Assembly (NCBI GenBank): GCA_902624045.1
Contig: CACNVX010000002.1
Coordinates: 25,538-89,537 of the forward strand
Direction of reading: 5' to 3'
From: an uncultured Pelagibacteraceae bacterium
Lineage (GTDB): Bacteria > Pseudomonadota > Alphaproteobacteria > Pelagibacterales > Pelagibacteraceae
Length of the DNA stretch: 64,000 nt
Positions 39,012 to 50,416 of the stretch are shown one piece after another. The position numbers and the translations under genes were made by a program. Each line of letters opens with the position of its first letter. Position 1 is the stretch's first letter. The notes under the pieces were generated by a model that ran no database searches, was not told where the DNA came from, and worked only from the letters and a program-made list of their open reading frames with translations.

Positions 39012-39042
39012 CTTGACCAATGAGTACAACTTCAGCTAGATT
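39012..39042 (+). promoter_or_regulatory. Putative ilvB promoter, predicts leaderless mRNA
   Basis: CTTGAC (39012-39017) and CTAGAT (39036-39041) are 18 bp apart and resemble the alphaproteobacterial CTTGAC-N17-CTATAT pattern. Transcription would start at about 39048-39049, the first base of the ilvB ATG. No Shine-Dalgarno sequence precedes the ATG. Confidence 0.55.
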
Positions 39043-39047
39043 GCATA

Positions 39048-40814
39048 ATGCCAAAATTATTAACTGGAGCAGAAATTGTATTTAAATGTCTTGAAGACCA
39101 AAAGGTAGAACATATCTTCGGATATCCAGGTGGTGCAGTGTTACCAATTTATGATGAATTAAAAAATCACCCTTCCATTAAACATATTTTAGTCAGACAC
39201 GAACAAGGCGCAGGCCATGCGGCTGAAGGTTATGCAAGATCATCTGGGAAACCAGGGGTAGTTTTAGTTACATCAGGTCCTGGAGCCACTAATGTTGTTA
39301 CAGCTTTGACTGATGCTTATATGGATTCTGTCCCATTGGTTTGTATTTCTGGTCAAGTTCCAACACACCTAATTGGAACAGATGCTTTTCAGGAATGTGA
39401 TACTACAGGAATAACAAGACCTTGTACGAAACATAATTGGTTAGTTAAAGATATAAATGATCTTTCTAAAGTTATGCATGAAGCTTTTAGAGTTGCAACT
39501 ACAGGAAGACCTGGACCAGTTTTAATTGATATTCCAAAAGATATTCAGTTTGCAAAAACAAAATACAAAAAACTAAATAAAAAAAAGAGTTTAAATGGAA
39601 AATCTCACAATAAATTTTCACAAGATCAAATTGATGAATTAATAAAATTAATAAACAAATCAAAAAAACCAATAATTTATAGTGGTGGAGGAGTAATTAA
39701 TTCAGGACCAAGGGCTAGTCAGGTTTTAAGAGAATTTGTCGAACTAACTGGATTTCCAATAACTTCTACACTTCAGGGTTTGGGCGCGTATCCTGGAGAT
39801 GATAATCAGTTTTTAGGAATGCTTGGTATGCATGGTACGTATGAAGCTAACAATGCAATGCACGATTGTGATCTTTTAATAAATATTGGTGCTAGATTTG
39901 ACGATCGTATAACTGGCAAGATAGACGAGTTTTCGCCAAAATCAAAAAAAGTTCATATTGATATTGATCCATCTTCAATTAACAAAATAATCAAAGTTGA
40001 TCTTGCAATAGTGGGAGATGTATCGAGTGTAATAAACAAAATTAATAAAACTATCTCAAAAAACAAAAATGGTCATAGCAAATCAAACAAATCAAATATT
40101 GCTAAGTGGTGGGAACAAATTGAAAAATGGAGAGAAAAAAATTCTCTAAATTTTACAAACAGCACCGAGAGCATTAAACCCCAATATGCTGTTCAAAGAC
40201 TTTATGAATTAACTAAGGAACAAGACACTTATGTTACTACCGAAGTTGGGCAACATCAAATGTGGGCTGCACAGCATTATAAATTTAACAAACCAAACAG
40301 GTGGATGACATCTGGTGGATTAGGAACTATGGGATATGGATTGCCAGCAGCAGTTGGAGTACAGATAGCTCATCCAGAAAAACTTGTAATTGATATTGCT
40401 GGAGAAGCTTCAGTGTTAATGACAATGCAGGAAATGTCTACTGCGGTTCAATATAATCTTCCTATAAAAATATTTATTTTGAATAATCAATATATGGGAA
40501 TGGTTAGACAATGGCAGGAATTACTTCATGAAAAAAATTATTCTGAGAGTTATTCGGAGGCGTTGCCAGATTTTATGAAAATGGCCGAGGCATATGGATG
40601 TAAAGGAATAAAGGCAGATAATCCAGCTGATCTTGACGACAAAATTCAAGAAATGATTAATTATAATGGACCAGTCATATTCGATTGTCATGTAGATCCA
40701 AATGAGAATTGCTTCCCAATGATCCCTTCTGGAAAACCACATAACCAAATGATATTGGGTCCAAATGATCAAGATGAAAATAAAATTAAAGGAAAAGGCA
40801 AAGCCTTAGTATAA
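39048..40814 (+). CDS. ilvB: Acetolactate synthase large subunit IlvB/IlvI
   Basis: Thiamine-diphosphate enzyme for the first common step of branched-chain amino acid synthesis. The N-terminal [15 protein letters not shown] and [21 protein letters not shown] (catalytic Glu), the middle [11 protein letters not shown] and the C-terminal [14 protein letters not shown] are conserved. In the metal/ThDP motif the usual GD(G/A) reads GEA, with Glu453 in place of Asp, followed by [13 protein letters not shown] cannot say whether this is common in close relatives. Length 588 aa is normal. Followed by ilvN after 5 bp. Confidence 0.96.
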   Translation: MPKLLTGAEIVFKCLEDQKVEHIFGYPGGAVLPIYDELKNHPSIKHILVRHEQGAGHAAEGYARSSGKPGVVLVTSGPGATNVVTALTDAYMDSVPLVCISGQVPTHLIGTDAFQECDTTGITRPCTKHNWLVKDINDLSKVMHEAFRVATTGRPGPVLIDIPKDIQFAKTKYKKLNKKKSLNGKSHNKFSQDQIDELIKLINKSKKPIIYSGGGVINSGPRASQVLREFVELTGFPITSTLQGLGAYPGDDNQFLGMLGMHGTYEANNAMHDCDLLINIGARFDDRITGKIDEFSPKSKKVHIDIDPSSINKIIKVDLAIVGDVSSVINKINKTISKNKNGHSKSNKSNIAKWWEQIEKWREKNSLNFTNSTESIKPQYAVQRLYELTKEQDTYVTTEVGQHQMWAAQHYKFNKPNRWMTSGGLGTMGYGLPAAVGVQIAHPEKLVIDIAGEASVLMTMQEMSTAVQYNLPIKIFILNNQYMGMVRQWQELLHEKNYSESYSEALPDFMKMAEAYGCKGIKADNPADLDDKIQEMINYNGPVIFDCHVDPNENCFPMIPSGKPHNQMILGPNDQDENKIKGKGKALV

Positions 40815-40819
40815 TCATA

Positions 40820-41368
40820 ATGCCGAAATCAAAATCAGCTTATAGTGTAGCTACAAAGAAAGAAAGACCAGATACATATATTTTTGTGGTTTGGGTAGAT
40901 AATGAGGCGGGAGTCCTTGCAAGAGTAGTTGGTCTTTTTTCAGGTCGAGGTTATAATATTGAGTCATTAGCTGTTGCTGAGGTTGATGCAATTAAAAATA
41001 TTTCTAGAATAACAATCGTTACGACCGGTACACCTCAAGTAATTGATCAAATAAGACTACAATTAACTAAATTAGTACCCGTTCATAAAGTTGCAGAGTT
41101 TAAAAGAGAAGACAAGGACGTGATATTTAAGGAAATGGCTTTATTTAAGGTTGTAGGAAAAAAAAATAAAATTGAAAAATGTTTAAATACTTGTAAAAAA
41201 TTTAATCCCGTAATATTAGATAAAACAAAAAATTCAGCAGTAATTCAAATAACTGCTCTTAGAAGAGAGATAGATGTGATGAATAAAAAATTAAAGCCTT
41301 TGGGACTTATAAGTACTTCGAGAACAGGGGCAGTCGCTATGACTAGAGGTGCTAAAATATTTAATTAA
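40820..41368 (+). CDS. ilvN: Acetolactate synthase small (regulatory) subunit IlvN/IlvH
   Basis: Regulatory subunit that usually confers valine feedback inhibition. The N-terminal ACT domain is clear: VDNEAGVLARVVGLFSGRGYNIESLAVA. The C-terminal part contains REIDVMNKKLKPLGLISTSRTGAVAMTRG. Length 182 aa is typical of the longer IlvH-type small subunit. It lies between ilvB and ilvC. Confidence 0.95.
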   Translation: MPKSKSAYSVATKKERPDTYIFVVWVDNEAGVLARVVGLFSGRGYNIESLAVAEVDAIKNISRITIVTTGTPQVIDQIRLQLTKLVPVHKVAEFKREDKDVIFKEMALFKVVGKKNKIEKCLNTCKKFNPVILDKTKNSAVIQITALRREIDVMNKKLKPLGLISTSRTGAVAMTRGAKIFN

Positions 41369-42409
<1,041 letters not shown>

Positions 42410-42491
42410 ATTTTATAAGTAAATTATTGCTACAATAATTCCATTATTTCACCTATACTTTTTTAAATAAATTTAAAAAACGAGGGTTAAA

Positions 42492-44054
42492 ATGAAGACT
42501 AAAAATATAGTAAGAATACTATTGTCATTAGTTCTAGTATTTGGATTTTCTTCAGCGTGGGCAAAAACTATCAAGTGGTCCATGCAAGGAGACAGTCTAA
42601 CACTAGATCCGCATGCACAAAATGAGGGTCCAACTACTCAAGTATCTAGACAAGTTTATGAAGCTCTAGTTCAAAGAGGTTTGGACATGAAAATAGGACC
42701 TGCTTTAGCAACAAAATGGAAAACTACTGATCCAAATACATGGATTTTTACATTAAGAGAAGATGCAAAGTTTTCTGATGGTTCTGGTATGACATCTGCT
42801 GATGTTGTATTTAGTATTTTAAGAGCCAAACAAAGAACATCTGATTTTAAAGAGTACATTAGTACAGTTTCAAATGTTGAAGCGGTTGGAGATTACGCTG
42901 TTAAAATAATTACTAGCAAACCTAATCCTATCCTTTTGAACCAATTATCTAACATTTTTATAATGTCTAAAGCTTGGTCAGAGAAAAACTTTGCAATGTC
43001 TCCACAAAATTGGGACGCAGGTCAAGAAACTTTCTCTGCTACTAATGCCATGGGAACCGGTCCTTTTAAAATCACTTTAAGAGAGCCTAATACTAAAACA
43101 GTGTTTAAGAGAAATAAACACTGGTGGGGTGAGATGAAAGATAAAAAAGTTACTCAAATTGAATTACTTCCAATTAAAAATGCAGCTACAAGAGTTGCAG
43201 CTTTATTGTCGGGAGAAATAGACTTAGTTACTGATGCACCAGTTCAAGATTTAAAAAGAATTGGGTCTTCTTCGGGACATAAAGTTGAAAGTACAGCTCA
43301 AATGAGAACAATTTTCTTAGGTATGGATCAAGCAGCTGACAAGCTGAGAACTGGTAATACAGGAGACAATCCGTTTAAGAAAAAAGAGGTAAGACAAGCA
43401 CTTTATCAAGCAATTGATATTGAAGCGATTAAGAAAAAAGTTATGAGAGGCTTAAGTGAGCCAGCGGGTATTATAACTTTTCCTGGTGTAAATGGTTACA
43501 CAGCAGATCTTGATAAAAGATTACCTTATGATGTTGATGCCGCAAAAAATCTTTTAGCTAGCGCAGGATATCCAAATGGTTTTGATGTTGAACTAAGATG
43601 TCCAAATGACAGGTACGTGAATGACGAAGCAATTTGTACAGCTGTTGTAGGTATGTTAGGAAAGATCGGGGTTAATGTTAACTTGTTTGCACAGACAAAA
43701 AGTAAACACTTCAAAGAGCTTAAAGATAATCAAGGTGATTTCTATATGCTAGGATGGGGTGTTCCAACTTTAGATAGTCACTATGTTTTCCATTACTTGT
43801 ACGAAAGCGGAGCGAGCTGGAATAAAGTAAATTTCAGTAATTCAGAAGTAGATGCTGCAATTAGAGTTATGGAAGGTGAAGTTGACCTTGATAAAAGAAA
43901 TGCTGCAATTGCAAAAGCTTGGAAAATTGTAAAAGATGATATTTCATATCTTCCTTTACATCACCAAGTAATTTCTTGGGCAGCTAAGAGCAATGTTAAT
44001 GTTCCTATCAGACCGAATAATGAGCCATTATTCCGAACTGCTAGCTTTAATTAA
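42492..44054 (+). CDS. Peptide/oligopeptide-type ABC transporter substrate-binding protein
   Basis: Periplasmic solute-binding protein of family 5 (DppA/OppA). A signal peptide ends at SSAWA-K (about residue 24). The mature protein shows IKWSMQGDSLTLDPHAQNEG, the family pattern WIFTLREDAKFSDGSGMTSADVVFS, and NAMGTGPFKI. Length 520 aa is typical. A GAGGG ribosome binding site lies just before the ATG. Family 5 includes binders of peptides, nickel, glutathione, opines and sugars, so the ligand is undetermined. It heads the cluster and is separated from its permease gene by a hairpin. Confidence 0.92.
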   Translation: MKTKNIVRILLSLVLVFGFSSAWAKTIKWSMQGDSLTLDPHAQNEGPTTQVSRQVYEALVQRGLDMKIGPALATKWKTTDPNTWIFTLREDAKFSDGSGMTSADVVFSILRAKQRTSDFKEYISTVSNVEAVGDYAVKIITSKPNPILLNQLSNIFIMSKAWSEKNFAMSPQNWDAGQETFSATNAMGTGPFKITLREPNTKTVFKRNKHWWGEMKDKKVTQIELLPIKNAATRVAALLSGEIDLVTDAPVQDLKRIGSSSGHKVESTAQMRTIFLGMDQAADKLRTGNTGDNPFKKKEVRQALYQAIDIEAIKKKVMRGLSEPAGIITFPGVNGYTADLDKRLPYDVDAAKNLLASAGYPNGFDVELRCPNDRYVNDEAICTAVVGMLGKIGVNVNLFAQTKSKHFKELKDNQGDFYMLGWGVPTLDSHYVFHYLYESGASWNKVNFSNSEVDAAIRVMEGEVDLDKRNAAIAKAWKIVKDDISYLPLHHQVISWAAKSNVNVPIRPNNEPLFRTASFN

Positions 44055-44063
44055 ATAAAATTA

Positions 44064-44095
44064 TTACAAGCCCTTTTTTATAAAAGGGCTTGTAA
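44064..44095 (+). terminator. Stem-loop between the substrate-binding-protein and permease genes
   Basis: A perfect 14-bp inverted repeat (TTACAAGCCCTTTT, 44064-44077, with its complement at 44082-44095) and a 4-nt loop. It is not followed by a T tract on the plus strand, so it is better read as an mRNA-stabilising or attenuating hairpin than as a full intrinsic terminator. Confidence 0.7.
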
Positions 44096-44112
44096 CATTA
44101 AACCTTCACAAA

Positions 44113-45096
44113 TTGATTAAGTATTTTTTTAAAAGACTGTTTCAATCAGCTTTGGTAATGCTAGTTGTTGCCTTTGTATCTTTCTCTTTGTTCAATTTTG
44201 TTGGAGATCCAATTAACAATATGGTTGGAGAAGAAACTTCAGATGAAGAAAGGGCAGAATTGAGAGAAACATTGGGATTGATGGATCCAATTCATATTCA
44301 ATTTACAAGATTTGTTATAAATGCCTCTCAAGGTGAATTTGGGATATCTTACCAATTAAGACGACCTGTTTCTGAGCTAATTGTTGAGAGACTACCAGCA
44401 ACTATTGAACTTGTGGTTATTTCTGCATTAATTGCCTTAGTCTCAGGAACTTTATTAGGAGTTTATACAGGGATTAACAGAAAAGGATTTTTAAGTGATA
44501 TTATCTTAGCTGTTTCTTTGTTAGGAGTGTCACTCCCCACATTTGTAATTGGAATTTTGTTTATTTACTTATTTGCAGTTATTTTGGGAATTTTACCATC
44601 TTTTGGTAGAGGTGAGGTAGTTGATTTAGGTTTTTGGACTACAGGATTTTTGACAATCTCTGGCCTTAAAGCAATTATACTTCCTTCAGTTACATTAAGT
44701 CTTTTTCAAATGACTTATATCATCAGATTAGTTAGAGCTGAAATGATGGAAATTTTACAAACTGATTATATTAAATTTGCACGTGCACGTGGCATTGATG
44801 AAAAAAGCATAAAATATAAACACGCATTAAAAAATGGATTGATACCAGTAATAACTATTGCAGGAATTAATATTGGAACTTTGATTGCATTTTCTATTAT
44901 AACTGAAACAGTTTTTCAGTGGCCTGGAATGGGCTTTCTATTTATACAAGCAGTTCAATTTGTAGATATTCCAATTATGTCTGCTTATTTAGTTTTTATA
45001 GCTTTTGTTTTTGTTATGATAAATTTTATAGTTGATATTTTATATTATTTTATCGATCCAAGAATTAGAGTTAAAGGAGATAGTGCAAGTGGATAA
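44113..45096 (+). CDS. ABC transporter permease, DppB/OppB family
   Basis: First inner-membrane permease of the peptide-type importer. The N-terminal KYFFKRLFQSALVMLVVAFVSFSLF helix begins the family pattern, and GDPINNMVGE and the cytoplasmic EAA-like loop (YIKFARARGIDEKSIKYKHALKNGLIPVI) are typical. About six membrane segments. Length 327 aa. The start is TTG 44113; no nearer ATG fits the conserved N-terminus. Confidence 0.92.
   Translation: MIKYFFKRLFQSALVMLVVAFVSFSLFNFVGDPINNMVGEETSDEERAELRETLGLMDPIHIQFTRFVINASQGEFGISYQLRRPVSELIVERLPATIELVVISALIALVSGTLLGVYTGINRKGFLSDIILAVSLLGVSLPTFVIGILFIYLFAVILGILPSFGRGEVVDLGFWTTGFLTISGLKAIILPSVTLSLFQMTYIIRLVRAEMMEILQTDYIKFARARGIDEKSIKYKHALKNGLIPVITIAGINIGTLIAFSIITETVFQWPGMGFLFIQAVQFVDIPIMSAYLVFIAFVFVMINFIVDILYYFIDPRIRVKGDSASG
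45074..45080 (+). promoter_or_regulatory. Ribosome binding site that fixes the dppC-like start
   Basis: AAGGAGA lies 8 bp upstream of GTG 45089 and only 2 bp upstream of the alternative GTG 45083, which favours 45089. Confidence 0.6.
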
Positions 45097-46018
45097 TAAT
45101 TCTTTAACCACATGGGGCAGAATAAAAGACAGTGATATTTATCACAATTTTATAAAGTCACCAACAGCAATTGTATCTTCAGTAATATTATTTATAATTT
45201 TTTTCTGCTCTTTTTTTGTAGAATTAATAACACCTTATAATCCTTTTGATCCATCTTCATTATCACTTATGGATGCTTTCACTCCACCTTCTTGGACAGA
45301 AGAAGGACTCGCTAAATTTATTTTAGGTACGGATGGTCAGGGTAGAGACATGCTATCAACAATTTTGTATGGATCTCGGATTTCGCTGATAGTTGGTTTT
45401 TCAGCAATTATATTTAGTTTAGTTCTTGGAGTAGGTTTAGGATTAACTGCTGGATTTTTTGGTGGAAAATACGAAATGATAGTAATGAGATTAACTGATG
45501 TTCAGTTAACTGTTCCAAGTATTTTAATGGCTCTTTTAGTTGATGGTATAGCAAGAGGACTAATATCAAGAGAAATGCATGATGACATGGCAATTTATGT
45601 TTTGATATTTGCAATTGGAATATCCGAATGGCCACAATTTGCAAGAGTATCTAGAGCTGCAACTTTAGTTGAAAAAAATAAGGATTATGTTTCTGCATCA
45701 ACAATTATAGGAGTTTCTAATTTAATAATAATGTTTAAACATATTTTACCAAATATTTTAAGACCAGTATTAGTTATAGGAACTATTGGGTTGGCACTTG
45801 CGATAATAGCAGAATCAACTTTAAGTTTTTTAGGTGTAGGTGTTCCACCAACAACACCTTCCCTAGGTACTTTGATAAGACTTGGCAATGATTTCTTATT
45901 TTCGGGAGAATGGTGGATTACTTTTTTTCCAGCAATATTCTTAGTTATTTTGGCATTTTCAATTAATTTATTGGGAGATTGGATGAGAGATACACTTAAT
46001 CCAAAATTAAAAAAATGA
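45089..46018 (+). CDS. ABC transporter permease, DppC/OppC family
   Basis: Second permease of the importer. The N-terminal cytoplasmic stretch is followed by a membrane helix (about residues 27-48), the periplasmic LGTDGQGRDMLSTILYGSRISLIVG motif diagnostic of DppC/OppC, and the EAA loop AATLVEKNKDYVSASTIIGVSN...HILPNILRPVLV. Length 309 aa from GTG 45089. The open frame extends to ATG 45032 inside the previous gene, but the ribosome binding site supports 45089. It overlaps its upstream neighbour by 8 bp and the ATPase gene by 4 bp. Confidence 0.92.
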   Translation: MDNNSLTTWGRIKDSDIYHNFIKSPTAIVSSVILFIIFFCSFFVELITPYNPFDPSSLSLMDAFTPPSWTEEGLAKFILGTDGQGRDMLSTILYGSRISLIVGFSAIIFSLVLGVGLGLTAGFFGGKYEMIVMRLTDVQLTVPSILMALLVDGIARGLISREMHDDMAIYVLIFAIGISEWPQFARVSRAATLVEKNKDYVSASTIIGVSNLIIMFKHILPNILRPVLVIGTIGLALAIIAESTLSFLGVGVPPTTPSLGTLIRLGNDFLFSGEWWITFFPAIFLVILAFSINLLGDWMRDTLNPKLKK

Positions 46019-47697
46019 GTTTTTTAAAAATCAATAATTTGAGTGTTGATTATCAAATGAGAAAAGAAACTGTTTATGCGGCTAAAAACGTAAATATTGA
46101 GGTGAACAAAGGAGAAATATTAGGTTTAGTTGGAGAGTCGGGGTCTGGAAAAAGTACTGTAGGTAATGCAATAATAAATTTAATTGATGAACCAGGTAAA
46201 GTATCAGGTGGTTCTGTTGTATTAGGTGATCTTAATATTCATGAAAATTCTGAAAGTATAGTTAAGTACAGAGGAAATAAAATTGGGCTGATATTTCAAG
46301 ATCCACAAACATCTTTAAATCCAATTCTTACAATAGGTGAACAATTAATTGAAACAATTCAAACTCATCTAAAATTGAGCAAGGAAGAGGCAAAAAATAA
46401 ATCTGTTAACTTGTTAAAAGAGGTTGGAATTAAGGATGCTGAGAAAAGGTTTGATAATTATCCACATCAGTTTTCAGGTGGGATGAGACAAAGAGTTGTA
46501 ATTTCTCTTGCGTTATGTTGTGAGCCTGAGCTACTTATAGCAGATGAGCCAACAACTGCTTTAGATGTTTCAATTCAATCACAAATTCTTGAATTGATAA
46601 AAAAATTAACAAAGGAAAGAAATCTTGCTGTAATTTTAATTACACACGATATGGGTGTTATAGCTGAAACTACTGATCGTGTTGCAGTAATGAAGAGTGG
46701 AGATTTGGTTGAGGTAGGAATTACGAAAGATATTTTGACCAATCCACAAAAAAATTACACCAAAAGTTTAGTAAGCTCTGTTCCACCAACAAATAAAAAA
46801 ATTTCAAGATTTGTTATTATAGATAATGAAAATAAAGATAATAAACTAAATAACATCAAAATTTTGAATAGATGGCAAAAAAGAGAAATTAAAATACAAG
46901 ATTTAGTGCAGGTAAAAAATCTCAGTAAAAGTTTTGATGATAATTTTTTTTCCGAAAGTTCTAAAAATTCTGTAATGGCGGTTAACGATGTTTCATTTGA
47001 AATAAAAGAAGGAGAAACATTTGGTTTAGTGGGAGAAAGTGGAAGCGGTAAATCAACTATTGCTAAAATTATAGTAAATTTATTTAAACCGTCTTCAGGA
47101 GATATATTTTTTGATGAGGTTTGTATAACAAAAATAAAACAAAAATCTGAATTAATGAAATTTAGAAAACAAATACAAATGATTTTTCAAGATCCTTATT
47201 CATCTTTGAATAGCAGACTTAAGGTTAAAGATATAATTACAGAGCCAATTAAACTTCATAATCCAAATATTTCAAATTCTGATTTAAATAGTTATATTTT
47301 TGATTTATTGGAATCAGTCGAATTAAATCAAAAGTCTGCAGATAGGTATCCTCATGAATTTTCAGGAGGTCAAAGACAAAGAATTTCAATTGCAAGAGCG
47401 CTTGCTACTCAACCAAGACTTTTAGTTTGTGATGAGCCAACTTCTGCTTTGGATGTAAGTATTCAAGCTCAGATTCTAAATTTATTAAAAGATCTCCAAG
47501 AGCAATTGAATTTAACAATTTTATTTATAAGTCATGATTTGCCGGTTGTAAGGCAAATGTGTGATAGAATTGGAGTTTTGAAGGATGGTAAATTATGTGA
47601 GGTTACAAACACTGAAGTTCTTTTTGTTAAACCGCATCATGAATATACTAAGGAACTTTTAAGGCTAATGCCAAAAATCGAGTCTATTTATGAGTAA
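46015..47697 (+). CDS. Fused ABC transporter ATPase (DppD-DppF type)
   Basis: Two complete ABC ATPase domains in one 560-aa protein. Domain 1 (about residues 1-270) has Walker A GESGSGKSTVG, signature FSGGMRQRVVIS and Walker B LLIADEPTTALDV. Domain 2 (about 295-555) has GESGSGKSTIA, FSGGQRQRISIARAL and LLVCDEPTSALDV. Each is followed by the oligopeptide-type C-terminal extension (QKNYTKSLVSSVPP; HHEYTKELLRLMP). The fusion of the usual separate DppD and DppF suits the single permease pair upstream and occurs in other alphaproteobacteria. Confidence 0.94.
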   Translation: MSFLKINNLSVDYQMRKETVYAAKNVNIEVNKGEILGLVGESGSGKSTVGNAIINLIDEPGKVSGGSVVLGDLNIHENSESIVKYRGNKIGLIFQDPQTSLNPILTIGEQLIETIQTHLKLSKEEAKNKSVNLLKEVGIKDAEKRFDNYPHQFSGGMRQRVVISLALCCEPELLIADEPTTALDVSIQSQILELIKKLTKERNLAVILITHDMGVIAETTDRVAVMKSGDLVEVGITKDILTNPQKNYTKSLVSSVPPTNKKISRFVIIDNENKDNKLNNIKILNRWQKREIKIQDLVQVKNLSKSFDDNFFSESSKNSVMAVNDVSFEIKEGETFGLVGESGSGKSTIAKIIVNLFKPSSGDIFFDEVCITKIKQKSELMKFRKQIQMIFQDPYSSLNSRLKVKDIITEPIKLHNPNISNSDLNSYIFDLLESVELNQKSADRYPHEFSGGQRQRISIARALATQPRLLVCDEPTSALDVSIQAQILNLLKDLQEQLNLTILFISHDLPVVRQMCDRIGVLKDGKLCEVTNTEVLFVKPHHEYTKELLRLMPKIESIYE

Positions 47698-47749
47698 TGT
47701 CTGTGAAGCCTAAAATGGTCGATATTAAGTAAGAAATTTACTAATTATT

Positions 47750-47777
47750 TTGCAATCTCTCTTATAGATTGTATTAT
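47750..47777 (+). promoter_or_regulatory. Putative leuA promoter
   Basis: TTGCAA (47750-47755) is 16 bp from TATTAT (47772-47777). The start would be near 47784, giving a leader of about 15 nt before ATG 47799. Confidence 0.55.
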
Positions 47778-47798
47778 AGGTTTTCTAAAATTAAAGAT

Positions 47799-49376
47799 AT
47801 GAGCGATAAAGACAAAGTATTTATTTTTGATACTACGATGAGAGATGGTGAACAATCACCAGGCGCATCAATGAGCGTTGAAGAAAAAATTCAAATATCA
47901 AGAGTATTTGATGATATGGGAATTGACATAATTGAAGCTGGATTTCCAATTACATCTCCTGGAGATTTTGAGGCTGTATCTGGAATAAGTAAAGGTTTAA
48001 AAAATTCAATTCCTTGCGGTTTAGCAAGAGCTAAAAAGAAAGATATTGATGCATGTTATGAGTCATTAAAATTTGCAAAGAGATTCAGAATTCACACTTT
48101 TATTTCTACTAGCCCAGTGCATATGAAACACAAACTTAATATGAGTGATGAACAAGTTATAGACGCAGTGAAAGAAAGTGTAACTTACGCAAAAAAATTT
48201 ACAGATGATGTTGAATGGTCTTGTGAGGATGGAACAAGAACAACTTTAGATTTTATGTGCAAAACAATTGAACTTGCTATTAATTGTGGAGCAACAACTA
48301 TCAATATTCCTGATACTGTTGGTTATTCTATCCCTGAAGAATTTGCTAAAACAATTACACATATAAAAAATAATGTTCCTAATATTGATAAAGCGATAAT
48401 TTCTGCACATTGCCATAATGATTTAGGATTAGCTGTTGCTAACGCATTAGCTGGACTATCAGCAGGAGTTAGACAAATAGAGTGTACAATAAATGGAATA
48501 GGGGAAAGAGCTGGAAATGCAGCTCTTGAAGAAATTGTAATGGCAATTAAGACAAGGAATGATTTGATGCCTTATGATACTGGAATAAGAACTGAACTTA
48601 TTAGCAAAGCATCAAAAATGGTTTCTAATGCAACAGGATTTCCGGTTCAGTTTAATAAAGCAATTGTTGGTAAGAATGCTTTCGCGCACGAGTCTGGAAT
48701 TCATCAAGATGGAATGTTAAAGAATAGAGAAACTTATGAAATTATGTCTCCAGAAAGTGTTGGTGTTAAAAAAACATCATTAGTCATGGGAAAACATTCA
48801 GGAAGGCATGCCTTTAAAGATAAATTAAATGATTTAGGTTACACAGATGTTACAGATGACGTCATTCAAGAGGCTTTTGGAAAATTTAAAGTTTTAGCAG
48901 ATAAAAAAAAACAGATATATGATGAAGATATAATTGCTTTAGTTGACGACAGCTTAATTGTTGATAATAAAATAAATGCTATAAATTTAAAATCATTAAA
49001 AGTTTTTGCAGGCACAGGAGAGCCTCAAAGAGCAGATATGACATTAGATGTTTTTGGAGATATTAAACAAACTACTCAAACAGGAGATGGTCCAGTTGAT
49101 GCAATTTTTAAATGTATTAAAGAATTATATGAACACGATGTAAAATTATCGTTATATCAAGTTCATGCTGTTACCGAAGGCACTGATGCACAAGCTACTG
49201 TCAGTGTAAAAATTGAGGAAAATGACAGAACAACAGTTGGTCAATCTGCGGATACCGATACTCTTGTTGCTTCAGCTAAAGCTTACTTAAATGCATTAAA
49301 TAAAATGCTTATAAAAAGAGAAAAGAAATCTCTTTCAGATAATATAGAACATCAAAAGGTAAAAGAGGGAGTTTAA
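47799..49376 (+). CDS. leuA: 2-isopropylmalate synthase LeuA
   Basis: Condenses acetyl-CoA and 2-ketoisovalerate, the committed step to leucine; the keto acid comes from the IlvBNC pathway in this window. The catalytic domain has FDTTMRDGEQSPGASMS, SAHCHNDLGLAVANAL, INGIGERAGNAALEE and FAHESGIHQDGMLKN. The C-terminal regulatory domain (about residues 390-510) follows. Length 525 aa from ATG 47799; an in-frame ATG at 47769 lies in the presumed promoter. The mreB ATG starts on the base right after the stop codon. Confidence 0.95.
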   Translation: MSDKDKVFIFDTTMRDGEQSPGASMSVEEKIQISRVFDDMGIDIIEAGFPITSPGDFEAVSGISKGLKNSIPCGLARAKKKDIDACYESLKFAKRFRIHTFISTSPVHMKHKLNMSDEQVIDAVKESVTYAKKFTDDVEWSCEDGTRTTLDFMCKTIELAINCGATTINIPDTVGYSIPEEFAKTITHIKNNVPNIDKAIISAHCHNDLGLAVANALAGLSAGVRQIECTINGIGERAGNAALEEIVMAIKTRNDLMPYDTGIRTELISKASKMVSNATGFPVQFNKAIVGKNAFAHESGIHQDGMLKNRETYEIMSPESVGVKKTSLVMGKHSGRHAFKDKLNDLGYTDVTDDVIQEAFGKFKVLADKKKQIYDEDIIALVDDSLIVDNKINAINLKSLKVFAGTGEPQRADMTLDVFGDIKQTTQTGDGPVDAIFKCIKELYEHDVKLSLYQVHAVTEGTDAQATVSVKIEENDRTTVGQSADTDTLVASAKAYLNALNKMLIKREKKSLSDNIEHQKVKEGV

Positions 49377-50411
<1,035 letters not shown>

Positions 50412-50416
50412 AAAAA

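Noticed and set aside
44064..44095. Full intrinsic terminator after the peptide-binding protein gene
   Set aside because: The stem is perfect but no T tract follows on the plus strand, so it is kept as a hairpin of uncertain effect.
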